Below, in pieces: positions 21,838-31,872 of a stretch of 64,000 nucleotides of DNA. Each line of letters opens with the position of its first letter. Position 1 is the stretch's first letter. Where the stretch lies: assembly GCA_004194705.1 (NCBI GenBank), contig SADC01001188.1, forward strand, positions 62,001 through 126,000, in the 5' to 3' direction. A program made the position numbers and the translations under genes. A model generated the notes under the pieces. The model worked only from the letters and a program-made list of their open reading frames with translations. It did not search any database and had not been told where the DNA came from. This DNA is from Ditylenchus dipsaci. Taxonomy: Eukaryota; Nematoda; Chromadorea; Rhabditida; Anguinidae.

Positions 21838-22423
21838 ACAGTCGACTCTGTTTGTAACGCACGTCCAAAAAGTTCGTTCCCACCTAGGGACAAACCTTTT
21901 TTACACTAAATTTCGGAGCTATTTGGGCGACCAGACATTTTCTACTATCAGTCAAATTTGTCGCGCAAAATTTTCTACTATTTTTTGGTGAAGTTCAGTT
22001 GTTTCGCTTGAATTTAACCGAAAAATAGTGGAAAATGTCGCGTGAAAAATTCTACTAATAGTAGAGAATGTCTGGTTGCTGCTATTCGATGAATAAAATC
22101 CGCCAGCATAGTGCGAAAAATTTCAGGGATTCCGATTTTGCCGATCGTTTTTGTAAAACATTAGATTTTCATCATTTAGACCCGCGATTCTCCCGATAAC
22201 GCACTTCTATTTAGAAAACTTGGGTGCGTTATTGGGAGAGCTTAGAGTCTATTAGAAAAAATATAGTATTTCACAAGAAGGAAGGCAAATAGGAATATCT
22301 GCGGTTTTTAGCACTAGGCTGGCCAATTGAATTCAGCAAATAGCTCCGAAATTAAGGGTAAAAAATGTCGGACTCTAGGTGGGAACGAACTTTTTGGGTG
22401 TGCGTTATTGACAGAGTCGACTA
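21838..22423. mobile_element. MITE with CAGTCGACTCTGT ends
   Basis: ACAGTCGACTCTGTTTGTAA and AAAAAGTTCGTTCCCACCTA on the left are mirrored at 22360-22423. The interior repeats GAAAATGTCG-like and CCGATTTTGCCGATCG blocks shared with 19821-20250 and 43873-44291. Confidence 0.7.
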
Positions 22424-22424
22424 C

Positions 22425-22660
22425 ATTTTTTAAAGGTCGTTCTACCAAAAACCATGATAGCCCTCCCCCTGTGGTTCGAACTTTTTTCCTCAGAATCAAC
22501 AAATCAAGTATGGAATATTCCCGCGCAGAGTGCTTGAATGGAAGAGATAACCTCATATTCGTGTTTCTTGACCCCGATTTCATGAGAAAGCCGCGTGTTT
22601 TGTTGATTCTGAGGAAAAAATTCGATCATGGTATTTCGGTAAAACGACCTTTAAAAAATT
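22425..22660. mobile_element. Inverted-repeat element with AAAGGTCGTTCTACC ends
   Basis: TTTTTTAAAGGTCGTT is mirrored by AACGACCTTTAAAAAA. Further in, ACCATGAT and TTCCTCAGAATCAACAAA pair with their mirrors. The central ATATTCGTGTTTCTTGACCC is shared with 52095-52968 and 55268-57512. Confidence 0.65.
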
Positions 22661-22754
22661 TAAATTTTCGAATTTTGAATTCATAAAAGGAATAAGGGCT
22701 TCGGGAGGGGGAAGAAATAAAAGTAAGCCACTAATCATCGAGGGCCCACTAACA

Positions 22755-22895
22755 AGAAGATGTTGAACATAGTTTTGAATACTGGGGCCTACCGCATAAA
22801 TAAACTCTGGTATGCATGCTTTTTCATGCATCCAGAATCACTTTCGAGTGATTTGTGTCTAAGGTATGTGGGTGTGCGCATCTCAACTCCGAGCA
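22755..22895. repeat. Single right half (half B) of the core-palindrome family
   Basis: It contains GATGTTGAACATAGTTTTGA, GGGGCCTACCGCATAAATAA, ATGCATGCTTTTTCATGCAT and GTGTCTAAGGTATGTGGGTG, all shared with the other copies. Confidence 0.7.
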
Positions 22896-23231
22896 ACCAA
22901 GCTTCTCAAGCTCAATGCGAGACACTCAGCGAGAAACAATCAACACTCTTCAATATTTTGCCAGGCTTTAAAGCAAGCAGACATTGTCTACTCAAAACAT
23001 TTAAAAAAGACTGCAATATTTTAAAGCTTTTCTCAGCAGCATTAAATATGGATTATTTTTGCAGATCGAAACCAAATAAGATCAAGACTAGCTTAGATCA
23101 CCGTAGATCCAACGGGATGGAGACAAGTCTTGCCCAACCGTGGGTTTAATTCTTATGAATAAGACGTAATAAATTACGTATCATACTTTGAGTATGATAC
23201 TTTTGAAATGTTTTTTAACTACATTTTGTTA

Positions 23232-23574
23232 AAAAACCATCGCCGTTGATGACAATGGCAATTTCGAGTTTTTGAATTGGCGGAGGATAGCCAAAAATGC
23301 AAAAAATAATTTTTGCGAATTATTTTTTTATTTGCATCTAAAATTTAAATTTTATGTATTACTAATATTATGTTATAGCTCAATGGTAGTCGGCCAATTC
23401 GTCCATTTTGGCATTGTCAAGCAACATTGGGCTCAACTAGTAGAAGCTTTTTATTTTGAGCAAATTTTAATCGCAAACAAAAAATAATTCGAAATATATT
23501 TTCCTAATAAAAAAGTTGTCCCGCGCGAATTCCATGACTCGAAACAGTCATTGTCATCAATGGCGATGGTCCTT
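23232..23574. mobile_element. Foldback element, ACCATCGCC ends
   Basis: AACCATCGCCGTTGATGACA pairs with TGTCATCAATGGCGATGGT. The interior pairs weakly. The rest of 22896-23946 shows nothing else I can support. Confidence 0.55.
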
Positions 23575-23946
23575 TAATGAACTAGCGCTGCGGTTTTCAC
23601 AGTGTTGGCGAAAATTTTGATACTCCGGTAGCGCCAAATTTTCAATCAGAAAGTGTTCAGAGGTGCTTTTTATCGTGTTGAGCAGGAAAATTGGGTTTAG
23701 GAGGTTATTTGGGATCACTTTTCAAAAAATCGAAATATGGAGGGGGGATGAAGAATCGCCGTTCTGGTCAGGGCTGTAACGACACCAGGTGCGGCACTGG
23801 CCGGTGCAGTACCTGGTGATGAAGTTTTGGAAGGTCGATGTCAAAATTTTGAGATTTACAGCACTGGCTCTGATGTAGTGAAAAAATAATCTCTAAAGTT
23901 TGTACTCAAAGTGAATAAAACCATTACAGGTCAAATTCACAGTTCA

Positions 23947-24590
23947 ATGACACCTCTCAAAGAGCTACAGCCGATCACCCTGCGTGATATGAAGGCGCCT
24001 ATGGTTCACACAGGAAAATATCTGGCCGGCAGAATTATTACGGAAGCAAATGTATCAGTTGCAACGGCTTTCCTTATTGAAGACCTGAATGGTGAAGTAG
24101 AGAGCCTATCCCTCTACAATTTCCAGCTAAATATTGGCAGCTCGTGTTCCTGGTTGCCACCTGGAACAATTATGCTTATTAAGGAGCCCTACTTGAAACT
24201 TGGCTTGGTTGGCAAAAACGTGTTCATTAGAGTGGACTCGCCAGTGATGTGGTTTTTGTGGATGAAAGTGACCAGCAGAAAATCCAGTGGGCTAATGCTT
24301 TGCAATGGTATAATCCTCAAAAGTTGTCTGTGGATCAACTCCGTGACAGGGGCAATCAATACTATGGAAAGAAAGATTACGAATGGGCTTTGAAGTATTA
24401 CAAAAAAGCCCTTCTTATTAAGCCTGATTTGGGAGTGCTTCATTTGAACATGGCTGCTGCTTTTCTTACTTTGGACAATTATCATGCAGCTTTTGAGGCA
24501 GCTAAGTTGGCTTTAGAGAAGGGTGCAGACAAGGAAAAAGCTTTGATGATTTGGGTTTTGTTTGAAAATGTTGGAATGAAAGCGCAGTGA
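23947..24590 (+). pseudogene. TPR-domain protein, frameshifted and C-terminally truncated
   Basis: The frame from ATG 23947 encodes an N-terminal beta-rich region (LRDMKAPMVHTGKYLAGRII, then FLIEDLNGEVESLSLYNF, LPPGTIMLIKEPYLKLG). Near 24243 the frame shifts: the protein continues in another frame (VVFVDESDQQKIQWANALQW), consistent with one base lost inside RVDSP-SD. Two tetratricopeptide repeats follow (QLRDRGNQYYGKKDYEWALK, YYKKALLIKPDLGVLHLNMA, AAFLTLDNYHAAFEAAKLAL). This N-terminal domain followed by TPRs recalls SET/MYND-associated TPR proteins, which are much longer; here the frame ends at 24590 soon after the second repeat. A single-exon form with one shift fits a decayed or retrocopied gene. 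An AG at 23929-23930 could also be a splice acceptor. Confidence 0.6.
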
Positions 24591-24870
24591 ATACCGTATT
24601 TTCTCAATTAATCCCCCACTCTTTAATAAACCCCCCCCCCCTATTTTTTTGACTAGGATTTCGGAGAGGGCAAATGGCCAATTTCGGGAGGGGACGGGAC
24701 AAAATTTACTATAAAAAAGTTCGGGACGGGACGCCGGTACGGGACAAGGTCAAAAAAATTGTCGGACGGGTTCGGGACGGAAAAATGGCCAAATTTGCGT
24801 CAGGCGGGATGGACGTCCCGTCCCAAATTGTTTGACCAAAACTTGACTTTTGCCTTGGAGCACCAAGGTA
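24591..24870. repeat. GGGACGG-rich simple repeat and single MITE end
   Basis: A left end ACCGTATTTTCTCAATTAA (24594 on) is followed by a C run. Then come irregular CGGGACGGGAC iterations to 24835. A shorter GGACGGACGGAC block is at 29940-29960. Confidence 0.5.
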
Positions 24871-24894
24871 AACTATTTTATATTAGGGTATTCC

Positions 24895-25420
24895 ACCGCG
24901 TTTTAGTCACTAAAGCTGGGCGAAAAAATTCTCTTTATGCATTTTTTATTAAGAGTTTTGCTCGGAATCATGTCTAAGGTAAGTGAGTGCGCGCATCTCT
25001 AACTCTCAAGCCCCCTGCGCCCCCGAAGGGGGCGCAGGGGGCTTGGGGCTTAGAACTGAGATGCGCACACCCACATACCTTAGACACAAATCACTCGAAA
25101 GGGAATCTGGATGCATGAAAATGTATGCATACCAGAGTTTCTCTATGCGGCAGGCCCAGTCAACAAAACTATGTTCAACATCTTCCTTTTTACACTAAAT
25201 TGGCCCGTTTTTGGTCCATTTCCATCCTAATACAGCCCTAAATCCCAAAAACGGTCAAATAGATATTTTTGGTGGTCCCAAAACTCAATTTTTATTTACC
25301 AGAACTCAAAAATAATGTTTTTTTTGAACTCCTGAGGCGATTTGAGTCGATATAGGGTGTTTGGAAACACTTAAAACAAATTTATTAGGGGGGGGGGTAT
25401 ACTCCGGTAGCGCCAAATTT
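24895..25420. mobile_element. Core-palindrome foldback element, copy with compact core
   Basis: Half A carries ATGTCTAAGGTAAGTGAGTG (24969 on) and half B carries ATGCGCACACCCACATACC. Between them GCCCCCTGCGCCCCC and its mirror make a short GC hairpin. The right flank ends with GGGGGGTATACTCCGGTAGC at 25385-25410, the outer end of this family. Confidence 0.7.
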
Positions 25421-25498
25421 TTAATTTTGTAAGCTAGACAATCTTAAGATCGCTCAACATCGAATTTTAAGCATTTTTTCATATTTCAAGAGTTATAA

Positions 25499-25621
25499 CC
25501 AGTGATGTATTTTTGCAATTTTTCGCTCCGGCTCTTGCTCCGGTCTTTCAATTTTGAAAAATTTGCTCGAGCTCTGGCTCCTGCTGGGAGCCAGAGCCGG
25601 AGACTTATACATCACTGGTTA
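25499..25621. mobile_element. MITE with CCAGTGATGTA ends, copy 2
   Basis: ACCAGTGATGTATTTTTGC / TACATCACTGGT, with GGCTCTTGCTCCGG iterations inside. It is homologous to 20661-20781. Confidence 0.7.
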
Positions 25622-26113
25622 TAACTTACAAAAAATGTGTTTGGCTAAATTTCACCCAGCACCTTCCACTCAATTGCAGCCCGCAGGTGCGCGGAAAACT
25701 ATTTTTCAGATAATTTTCGTCGGCTAACTACTATAGAATAAGTGTTGCATTGAAAACTTTATTAACAAATGAGATGTTCGACCTCAAATGACTTTTTTTG
25801 TAAACAAGTATTTTCGAGAATGTCAGACTATGACAAAAACACTTTTTTGCTATAGATTTATGAAAAATACACGGTGGGCCAATTTTTTGTCCCTCTTAAC
25901 TTTGGACATACAGTCGACTCTCTCTAGAGTGATAACTAGGGTTGTCGACTCGATCGATCGATTTCGACTTTTTCAGTCGAAAAGTCGAAAAATCTCGACT
26001 TTTCGACTTATTTTTTCGACTCGATCGATCGAACATTTTATTTCGACTTATATTTTCGACTCGTTCGATCGAGGCATAAGCAACTTTGTATTCTGAATTA
26101 TTTCTCAGAAATC

Positions 26114-26600
26114 ATGGCGCCAAGCACTGTCTGGAAGCATTTCAAAAAAGTTGGCAGCAAAGCAGTGTGCGAATGTGGCAAGGAGCTCAAATTCAGCAAA
26201 AGCGGCGCAACAACTTCTTTGAGAGGACACTTGGAGTCCGAGAAGCACAAACAAAAAATGGGACAGAAAGAAGTGGGACCAAGTGAGCCGAAGAAAGCCA
26301 GGACAGAATCAGTAGCCAATCTCTTCGATCCCAATTACTCCAAGAGGCAAAGCCAGGAATTGACTAGCGATTTGACCAACTTCATTGTGGATTCCAACCT
26401 GCCATTCTCAATTGCCGAATCAGCTTTCCTACGTCGTTTGATCAAGCATAACTATGGACAAGCAATGGTAATTTAACTTATTTTTCATCACTCTGGTTTA
26501 ATTTATTTAATACAGCTTCCTTCACGACACGATGTGCATGCTGAGGTGCCTGTGAAAGCAGAAAAGGGGAGCAGAAAAGAAAAAAGCTATTTTGAGTGTG
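26114..26600 (+). pseudogene. hAT transposase N-terminus with BED zinc finger, truncated
   Basis: Exon 26114-26467 encodes a BED finger: VWKHFKKVGSKAVCECGKEL supplies the aromatic and Cys pair, and TTSLRGHLESEKH supplies the His ligands. A hAT-like segment follows (FIVDSNLPFSIAESAFLRRL). A GT donor at 26468 and an acceptor at 26514 join it to LPSRHDVHAEVPVKAEKG, as expected of hAT transposases. Translation then runs into the CGATCGATCGA block. The RNase H-like catalytic domain and the C-terminal dimerisation domain are missing, so the protein cannot be an active transposase. Confidence 0.75.
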
Positions 26601-26812
26601 CGGAAAAATTTCGACTTTTCGACTCGATCGATCGAAAATTTTCGACTCGACTCGATCGATCGAAGGGGACACGGTCGTTTGTTCGAAAGTTCGTTTGTTC
26701 GAAAGCGTCGTTTGTTCGAAAAGTTCGTTTGTTCGAAAAGTTCGTTTGTTCGAAAAGTTCGTTTGTTCGAAAGTTGTTCGAAAAGTTCGTTTGTTCGAAA
26801 AATGTTTCTTTG
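26600..26812. repeat. Iterated 17-bp GTTCGTTTGTTCGAAAA, left inner arm
   Basis: About seven imperfect units follow CGATCGATCGA blocks. The inverted counterpart is 27965-28175. Each unit contains the palindrome TTCGAA. Confidence 0.8.
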
Positions 26813-26997
26813 ACCAAAAATTATACAAGTTTTTTCAAATAATATTTGTCTTGAGCGAAAGAACTTTTGTTTTTTGTTGCTTCGTTCATTTTTATGCTGT
26901 TCCTGTTAGTTGTAGCTGGTTCTCTCTTTTTTTTGTTTGGCAATTTATTTCCAGGACAAGTTAGACATGTGCTTTATAATTGATTCCAGAAATTGCG

Positions 26998-27752
26998 ATG
27001 TCTGTCCGAATTGTGCTAGAAGCAATCGATGGTTACTATTCCGACTCTGATGATGATGATGAAGAAGAGCAGCAAGTATTGATGGTGGAGCCAGCCGTGC
27101 AGCAAGAAATCGTCGTTGAGCCTCTGGTGGTGGCGGAGCCAGTCATCCCGGTGGGTTTTAATTTATAGTTGGCAATCATTTTAAGTTTATTTTCAGATTT
27201 TCACTCAAATCGGTGCAGGTCAAGAATGGTCAAGGATGAATTCTCAATTTGGATGGTCGTGTCTTCTGGAGTAACAAGCAGCACAAAACCACAGCTTACT
27301 GGAAGTGTGCCAAGGCGAACGATTTGGACTGCAAAGCTCGCGTCAACACAAACACTCAGACTGGAGCTGTCATCAAGACTAAGGGGATTCAGAATCACGA
27401 CAAGTGTGCTACGTCTCTGCCAGTTCGAAATTTCAAGAATGTTGTCAAAGAAAGGGCCGGTGAGACAATGGAGGTTTGAATTGGTTTATTTGTTTGATCC
27501 TTCCTCATGATTAATTGTTTAGAAGCCGTCACAGATCTTCAATCAATTGCTCAAGAATGTTCCGGAAGCTGTGCAGGCGTTGGTGGACAAAGTGCAGGAA
27601 GGCTCGTCATTGGAAGAACAAGAAAGCGTGGCAGAGTGGAACCGGCGGCTATTAATGGAATGGTCTTTGAAATCCCAGAGGCGGTCAAGACCTACAAGTT
27701 TGCTCAGAACGTTCCGGAACTCTTTTGGCTTGGAGATGAATTTGATGAATAA
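26998..27752 (+). pseudogene. FLYWCH-type zinc-finger protein fragment inside the hAT element
   Basis: Apparent exons are 26998-27150 (acidic start MSVRIVLEAIDGYYSDSDDD), 27197-27473 and 27523-27752. Exon 2 holds a FLYWCH-like finger: LDGRVFWSNK, TTAYWKCAKANDLDCKARVN, then KGIQNHDKC. Two Cys and one His are clear; the fourth ligand is Cys where the family usually has His. Exon 3 continues with KPSQIFNQLLKNVPEAVQAL and, after a frame change near 27640, FEIPEAVKTYKFAQNVPELF. This is the order seen in FLYWCH proteins fused to MULE-like transposases, but it stops before any transposase. A TGA just before the finger (27237) also interrupts the frame. FLYWCH fingers bind DNA. It may be captured host or transposon sequence carried as cargo. 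Confidence 0.6.
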
Positions 27753-27964
27753 CAAAACAGTTTAGTGCTTTTTATTCACAGATGACCACTGGCAATGAAT
27801 TTGTTTTAGGATTTTGCTTTTTGGTCGAGCCAGCAACAAAAATTGGTCGAGTCAAATGAAGGTAATGAAGGCCAATTGTTGTTTAATTGTTATCTCATTT
27901 ATTTTTGTTTGTGTTCTACCAATAAAATCATTTGTTTATAAAATCGTTACAAAAGAACAGAGAA

Positions 27965-28175
27965 CAAAACGAACAGACGCTTTTCGAATAAACGAACTTT
28001 TCGAACAATTTTCGAACAAACGAACTTTTCGAACAAACGAACTTTTCGAACAAACGAACTTTTCGAACAAACGAACTTTCGAACAAATGAACTTTTCGAA
28101 CAAACGACGCGTACCCCGATCGAAGGGCTTCGACTTGTCTCGACTTTTCGATCGATCGAGTCGAAACTTTCGATC
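27965..28175. repeat. Iterated 17-bp motif, right inner arm
   Basis: About six units of AACGAACTTTTCGAACA are followed by CGATCGATCGA blocks. It is the inverse of 26600-26812. Confidence 0.8.
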
Positions 28176-28385
28176 GATCGACAACCCTAGTGATAACCCA
28201 AGAAAGCGACCAAATCTGATCACTATGGAGAGCGATCAATATGGAGAGTTTGAAAACTCCCAATTGACGATATTTGGTCACTATGGAGAGTTTTCATTCG
28301 AATAACACTACAAATGAATCAAATAAATACGGTAAACTGGAAGCATTTATTTTAAACGAAAATCAAAACTCTTCACACGATTAAA

Positions 28386-28876
28386 TTAATTTGTGGCAAT
28401 AGTTTTGCACATGATGCGAGGTTTATCTTCATCTAAATGTTGTTTCAACCCATTCAATAAAAAATAAGTCTTAAATCCCAGTTTTCATAAAATCTGATAG
28501 CTTCTTTGTTTTTGCCATCAACCCACAAATTTATTCCAGATATTCTAGTGCGCCAATAATTGAGTTGTTTCAACTCAAATGTCAACCTATCCAATAGAAA
28601 TCTGCCTATTCCCTGTCTTCTATAGTCTCGAGAAACAGCTAGATTCTGAACTAAGTAGAAATTTTTGAGACCAAAGTTTTTGTTCTGTCCTTCATTCTCA
28701 CCGATAAAACTTCCGACTAGGGCTCCAATAATTTTATGTTTTTCGTTGAAGCAGACTATTCCATTAACTTCTTTATTCATTCCGAATGTGTTTGGAATTT
28801 CTTGTTTAAATAATGCTAAGACTTCTCCGTACATTTGGTTTGTGTAAAATGTCCTGAAATATTTCAAACAAGTACT
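28386..28876 (-). pseudogene. GNAT N-acetyltransferase, decayed copy 2
   Basis: The frame is readable from about 28876 (TSTCLKYFRTFYTNQMYGEV) through HKIIGALVGSFIGENEG and LVQNLAVSRDYRRQGIGRFL, the Q/R-x-x-G-x-G/A acetyl-CoA loop of GNAT enzymes, to AIRFYENW. One missing base at about 28483 then ends it at 28454. Skipping that lesion restores LGFKTYFLLNGLKQHLDEDK and PRIMCKTIATN with a stop at 28386, matching copy 1. No ATG precedes the conserved block in frame unless an upstream exon is used; MYGEV is the first Met. The homology with copy 1 continues about 140 bp past the 5' end, so a larger segment was duplicated (roughly 21158-21790 and 28386-29010). Confidence 0.75.
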
Positions 28877-29099
28877 GGTTTCAGTTAAAGTAATTTAAAA
28901 AACATTGTAATCCGTGACAATTGAGTTGAATAAACAGTAGAGACGATAGATAGAATAAGAAAATAAATTTCATCTGAAAAATAACACTTTTTAAATTATA
29001 TTTATATCACAAAATTACCGGCACAATAAAAACTAAAATAGTATTTAAACCTGAGCACCAGCCAGCCCCTCCCCTAATAAAATCAGCTTGGGGAATTTT

Positions 29100-29460
29100 T
29101 GGGAGCAAATTCGGTATACACACCCCAGTCAACTTCGGTATACCCACCCCAGTCAACTTCGGTATACACACCCCAGTCAAAAATCAGCTTAGAGGACCAA
29201 GGCAATTTTTTTTTAAATTTTTCGTAAAAAAGTTTTAAATTTTTTACAGAAAATAATTTTCTAAAAAATTAATAATTTTTTTTACGAAAAATTTAAAAAA
29301 AAATTGCCTTGGTCCCCCAAGCTGGCTTTTGACTGGGGTGTGTATACCGAAGTTGACTGGGGTGGGTATACCGAAGTTGACTGGGTGTGTATACCGAAGT
29401 TGACTGGGGTGTGTATACCGAAGTTGACTGGGGTGTGAATACCGAAATTTAGCCGATTTT
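29100..29460. mobile_element. Foldback element with iterated GGTATACACACCCCAGTCAACTT arms
   Basis: Three direct units of 24 bp (TCGGTATACACACCCCAGTC) on the left face five inverted units on the right. Between them TTTTTACGAAAAATTTAAAA and GCCTTGGTCCCCCAAGC also pair. Confidence 0.8.
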
Positions 29461-29607
29461 GGGCTATTTTTTTCGCGATTTTTTCCCGAAAATTTTGATA
29501 ATTTTTTGAAAATTTTCAAATATTTTCACAGCAAGCCCGAAATATTAAAATTAAAAGTCCTTCGCCGTCGGAAGGGCTTTCAAATGAATACAAACTCGCT
29601 GGCTAAA

Positions 29608-29860
29608 TTGCACTATATGCCACCCACTCGATTGCACCCTACGCCACCCATAAATTTGCCTTGGTCCCCAAGTTGATTTTTTATGGAATCTTTTATTTCT
29701 TTACTTTTTTAATTTTTTAGCATTTCACAACAAATTTTATAATTTTTTAATTAAAAATCAAAATAAAAACAAACAAAATATAAAAAAGGAGCGAAATAAA
29801 AAAATTCCATATTTCTGGGTGGCGTAGGGTGCAATCGAGTTTATGGCGTATAGTACAAGT
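29608..29860. mobile_element. Foldback element, GATTGCACCCTACGCCACCC arms
   Basis: GCACTATATGCCACCC and ATTGCACCCTACGCCACCC are mirrored at 29817-29860. The interior is AT-rich and holds CCTTGGTCCCC. Confidence 0.75.
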
Positions 29861-30220
29861 GCTCCAACTCCCTTTTAAAAAATACTTTTTTTTCATAAAA
29901 AAAAGTTATAAATGGTGCAACGGGACCAATCAAAAGTGTGACGGGCGGACGGACGGACCTCGTCCCAAATACTGTAAAGAGATTGTTTCAACTGTCCTCT
30001 ATAGACCTAAACATTTTTTCACTCCGAAAATATTCAGCAATTTATTTTTAATCGATTTTTTTTGTTTATATCTGAAATTTTATAAAAATTTAAACCATCT
30101 ATTAGTCGAGCCCAACGTTGCTTGAAAATGCCAGATCAGACGACTTATCCTACTTTCACTTTCACAGTTGAAGATATTCACGGACTAAGACATAAAATAT
30201 TAATTTTAAATGGAAAATAC

Positions 30221-30918
30221 GGCGCTACCGGAGTATACCCCCCCCAAATGAAATTTTTTTTAAAGTGTTTCCAAACACCCTATATCGACTTAAAATTGCC
30301 TCAGAAGCTCGAAAAAGGCATTATTTTTGTGTTCTAGTCAATAAAAAATTGAGTTTTGGGACCACCCAAATATACATATTTTAACCATTTTGAAGGGATT
30401 TAGGGCCATATTAGGGTGGGAAAGGGCCAAAAAAGGGCCAATTTAGTGTGAAAAGGAAGATGTTGAACATAGTTTTGTTGACTGGGGCCTACCGCATAAA
30501 TAAACTCTGGTATGCATACATTTTTTATGCATCCAGAGTCACTTTCGAGTGATTTGCGTCTAAGGTATGTGGGTGTGCGCATCTCAACCCAAGCAACCAA
30601 GCCCCCTGCGCCCCCGAAGGGGGCGCAGGGGGCTTGGTTGGTTAGAGATGCGCGCACTCACTTACCTTAGACATAATTCGGAGAAGACTCTTGAACAAAA
30701 ATGCATTTAGAGACTATTTTTGCCCAGCTCCAGTGACCAAAACATGCCAAAACAGGCAAATGGTCGAAATTTCAAAATGTCCAAAACTCAGTTTTTTATT
30801 AACCAGAACTCAAAAATAATGTCTTTTTGAACTCCTGAGGCAATTTTGGGTCGATATAGGGTGTTTAAAAACACTTTAAAAAAAATTTCATTTGGGGGGG
30901 GTATACTCCGGTAGGGTC
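30221..30918. mobile_element. Core-palindrome foldback element, best-preserved copy
   Basis: The ends are GCGCTACCGGAGTATACCCC and CATTTGGGGGGGGTATACTC. The next layer is GTTTCCAAACACCCTATATC and its mirror; then TTTTGGGACCACC, GAAGATGTTGAACATAGTTT, and half B and half A of the core around a GCCCCCTGCGCCCCC hairpin at 30601-30635. Half A is on the minus strand here (CACTTACCTTAGACATAATT at 30659). Confidence 0.75.
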
Positions 30919-30929
30919 GAAAATACAAA

Positions 30930-31350
30930 ATAATTCAAAAAACGTTTTCGAAATAAATGAGTGTACATCGCCAATTAAAATTTCGGAAATACCGCCGCGT
31001 TCAAAACCATGGTCTTTTAAACAACTTCACAGCAGTATTCATAACTATTTAAAAAGCTGGTTAACAAGGCTATCTAATAGTTTTGAAACCACTCCTTTGT
31101 CAACCTTCGTTTTTTCAGAATTTAAAACAATTGCACAAAAAGCCATATAACCCAAATTATTATTTGAAAAAATGTACTTCTTTTCGACAGCCCTGCTGAA
31201 AAAAATCTCAAGCTAATAAAATAAAAGAGTTCACTCGAGTTTGCAAATCACATTGTCGAGCAGGCAGAGAAAATCGATTCGCACCATGTCTATTTTAGAA
31301 AACTGGGGAGGGCGTTTTCCTACCTGTCAAAGATCTGTTAGGAGCTAACG
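30930..31350. other. Stretch without a recognised gene
   Basis: AT-rich, with no repeat relation that I could see. Confidence 0.35.
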
Positions 31351-31563
31351 TCAAGCCAATTGATGCGATGCTCTTGCTAGCATGATCTCTCCAATCTCTC
31401 GCGTTGTCCAAACTGCTTTTATGAGCGAAATAGCGAAAGTCAAACCTAAGACTTGAGCAGAGAGAAAGAGCAAGCCAACAACAAAAATAACATGGTTACA
31501 GACAATCACGGGCACCTTAAGTATGGATGAACCAAGGGCATGGCTAACTGCGCTTCGGTCACC
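31351..31563 (-). CDS. Possible last exon of a tetraspanin-like membrane protein
   Basis: After an AAATTCAG acceptor (exon begins at 31563) the frame reads GDRSAVSHALGSSILKVPVI, then VIFVVGLLFLSAQVLGLTFA and ISLIKAVWTTREIGEIMLAR, stop at 31351. One long hydrophobic helix, QVLGLTFA-type packing residues and a short charged cytoplasmic tail resemble tetraspanin TM4. I could not find the preceding exons (TM1-3 and the CCG loop), so this is either an isolated exon fragment or part of a gene with distant exons. Codon-like composition distinguishes it from the AT-rich chance frames around it. Confidence 0.35.
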   Translation of the reverse strand, partial: GDRSAVSHALGSSILKVPVIVCNHVIFVVGLLFLSAQVLGLTFAISLIKAVWTTREIGEIMLARASHQLA

Positions 31564-31872
31564 CTGAATTTGTTTTTGGAAAAAATTGTGCACAAAAACA
31601 GTGTAAAAGTCAAAAACTGTGTGATTAAATTGAACTCAAATTACGTGTTGTTTTCCCTCCTCTTTCCGAAATTTTTTCAGCCATCGTGCTCGGCGTGAAA
31701 TTCTGCAGAAAATGCAGAGTTTGTTACACACAGCCTTTCCCGTGTTAAATAAAGCAAATTTTAGCGCTCCCCGGAATAGATTTTTTAACTATATCAACAA
31801 TAACAAAAAACAAAACATTGATCAGACAATTACCAAGAACAAAAATTTTTGAAACACGAAAAAGAGCCTTCT

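Larger units (their letters stand above)
25937..28189. mobile_element. hAT-superfamily DNA transposon, composite
   Basis: The ends TAGGGTTGTCGA and TCGACAACCCTA are inverted repeats flanked by an exact 8-bp target duplication GTGATAAC (25929-25936 and 28190-28197), the duplication size typical of hAT. Just inside are CGATCGATCGA blocks. A second, internal pair of inverted regions (about 26600-26810 and 27965-28175) consists of CGATCGATCGA blocks and a 17-bp tandem motif GTTCGTTTGTTCGAAAA. This suggests one hAT copy joined to or inserted into another. The host sequence interrupted, starting ACAGTCGACTCTC at 25910, is itself the end of a CAGTCGAC element. Confidence 0.88.

Noticed and set aside
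26478..26842. Several frames of Phe/Val/Arg/Lys-rich repeats
   Set aside because: They are translations of the 17-bp TTCGAA-containing repeat of the hAT element.
29100..29460. CRISPR array, suggested by regularly spaced 24-bp repeats
   Set aside because: Repeats are contiguous without unique spacers, present in both orientations as inverted arms, and the genome is eukaryotic.
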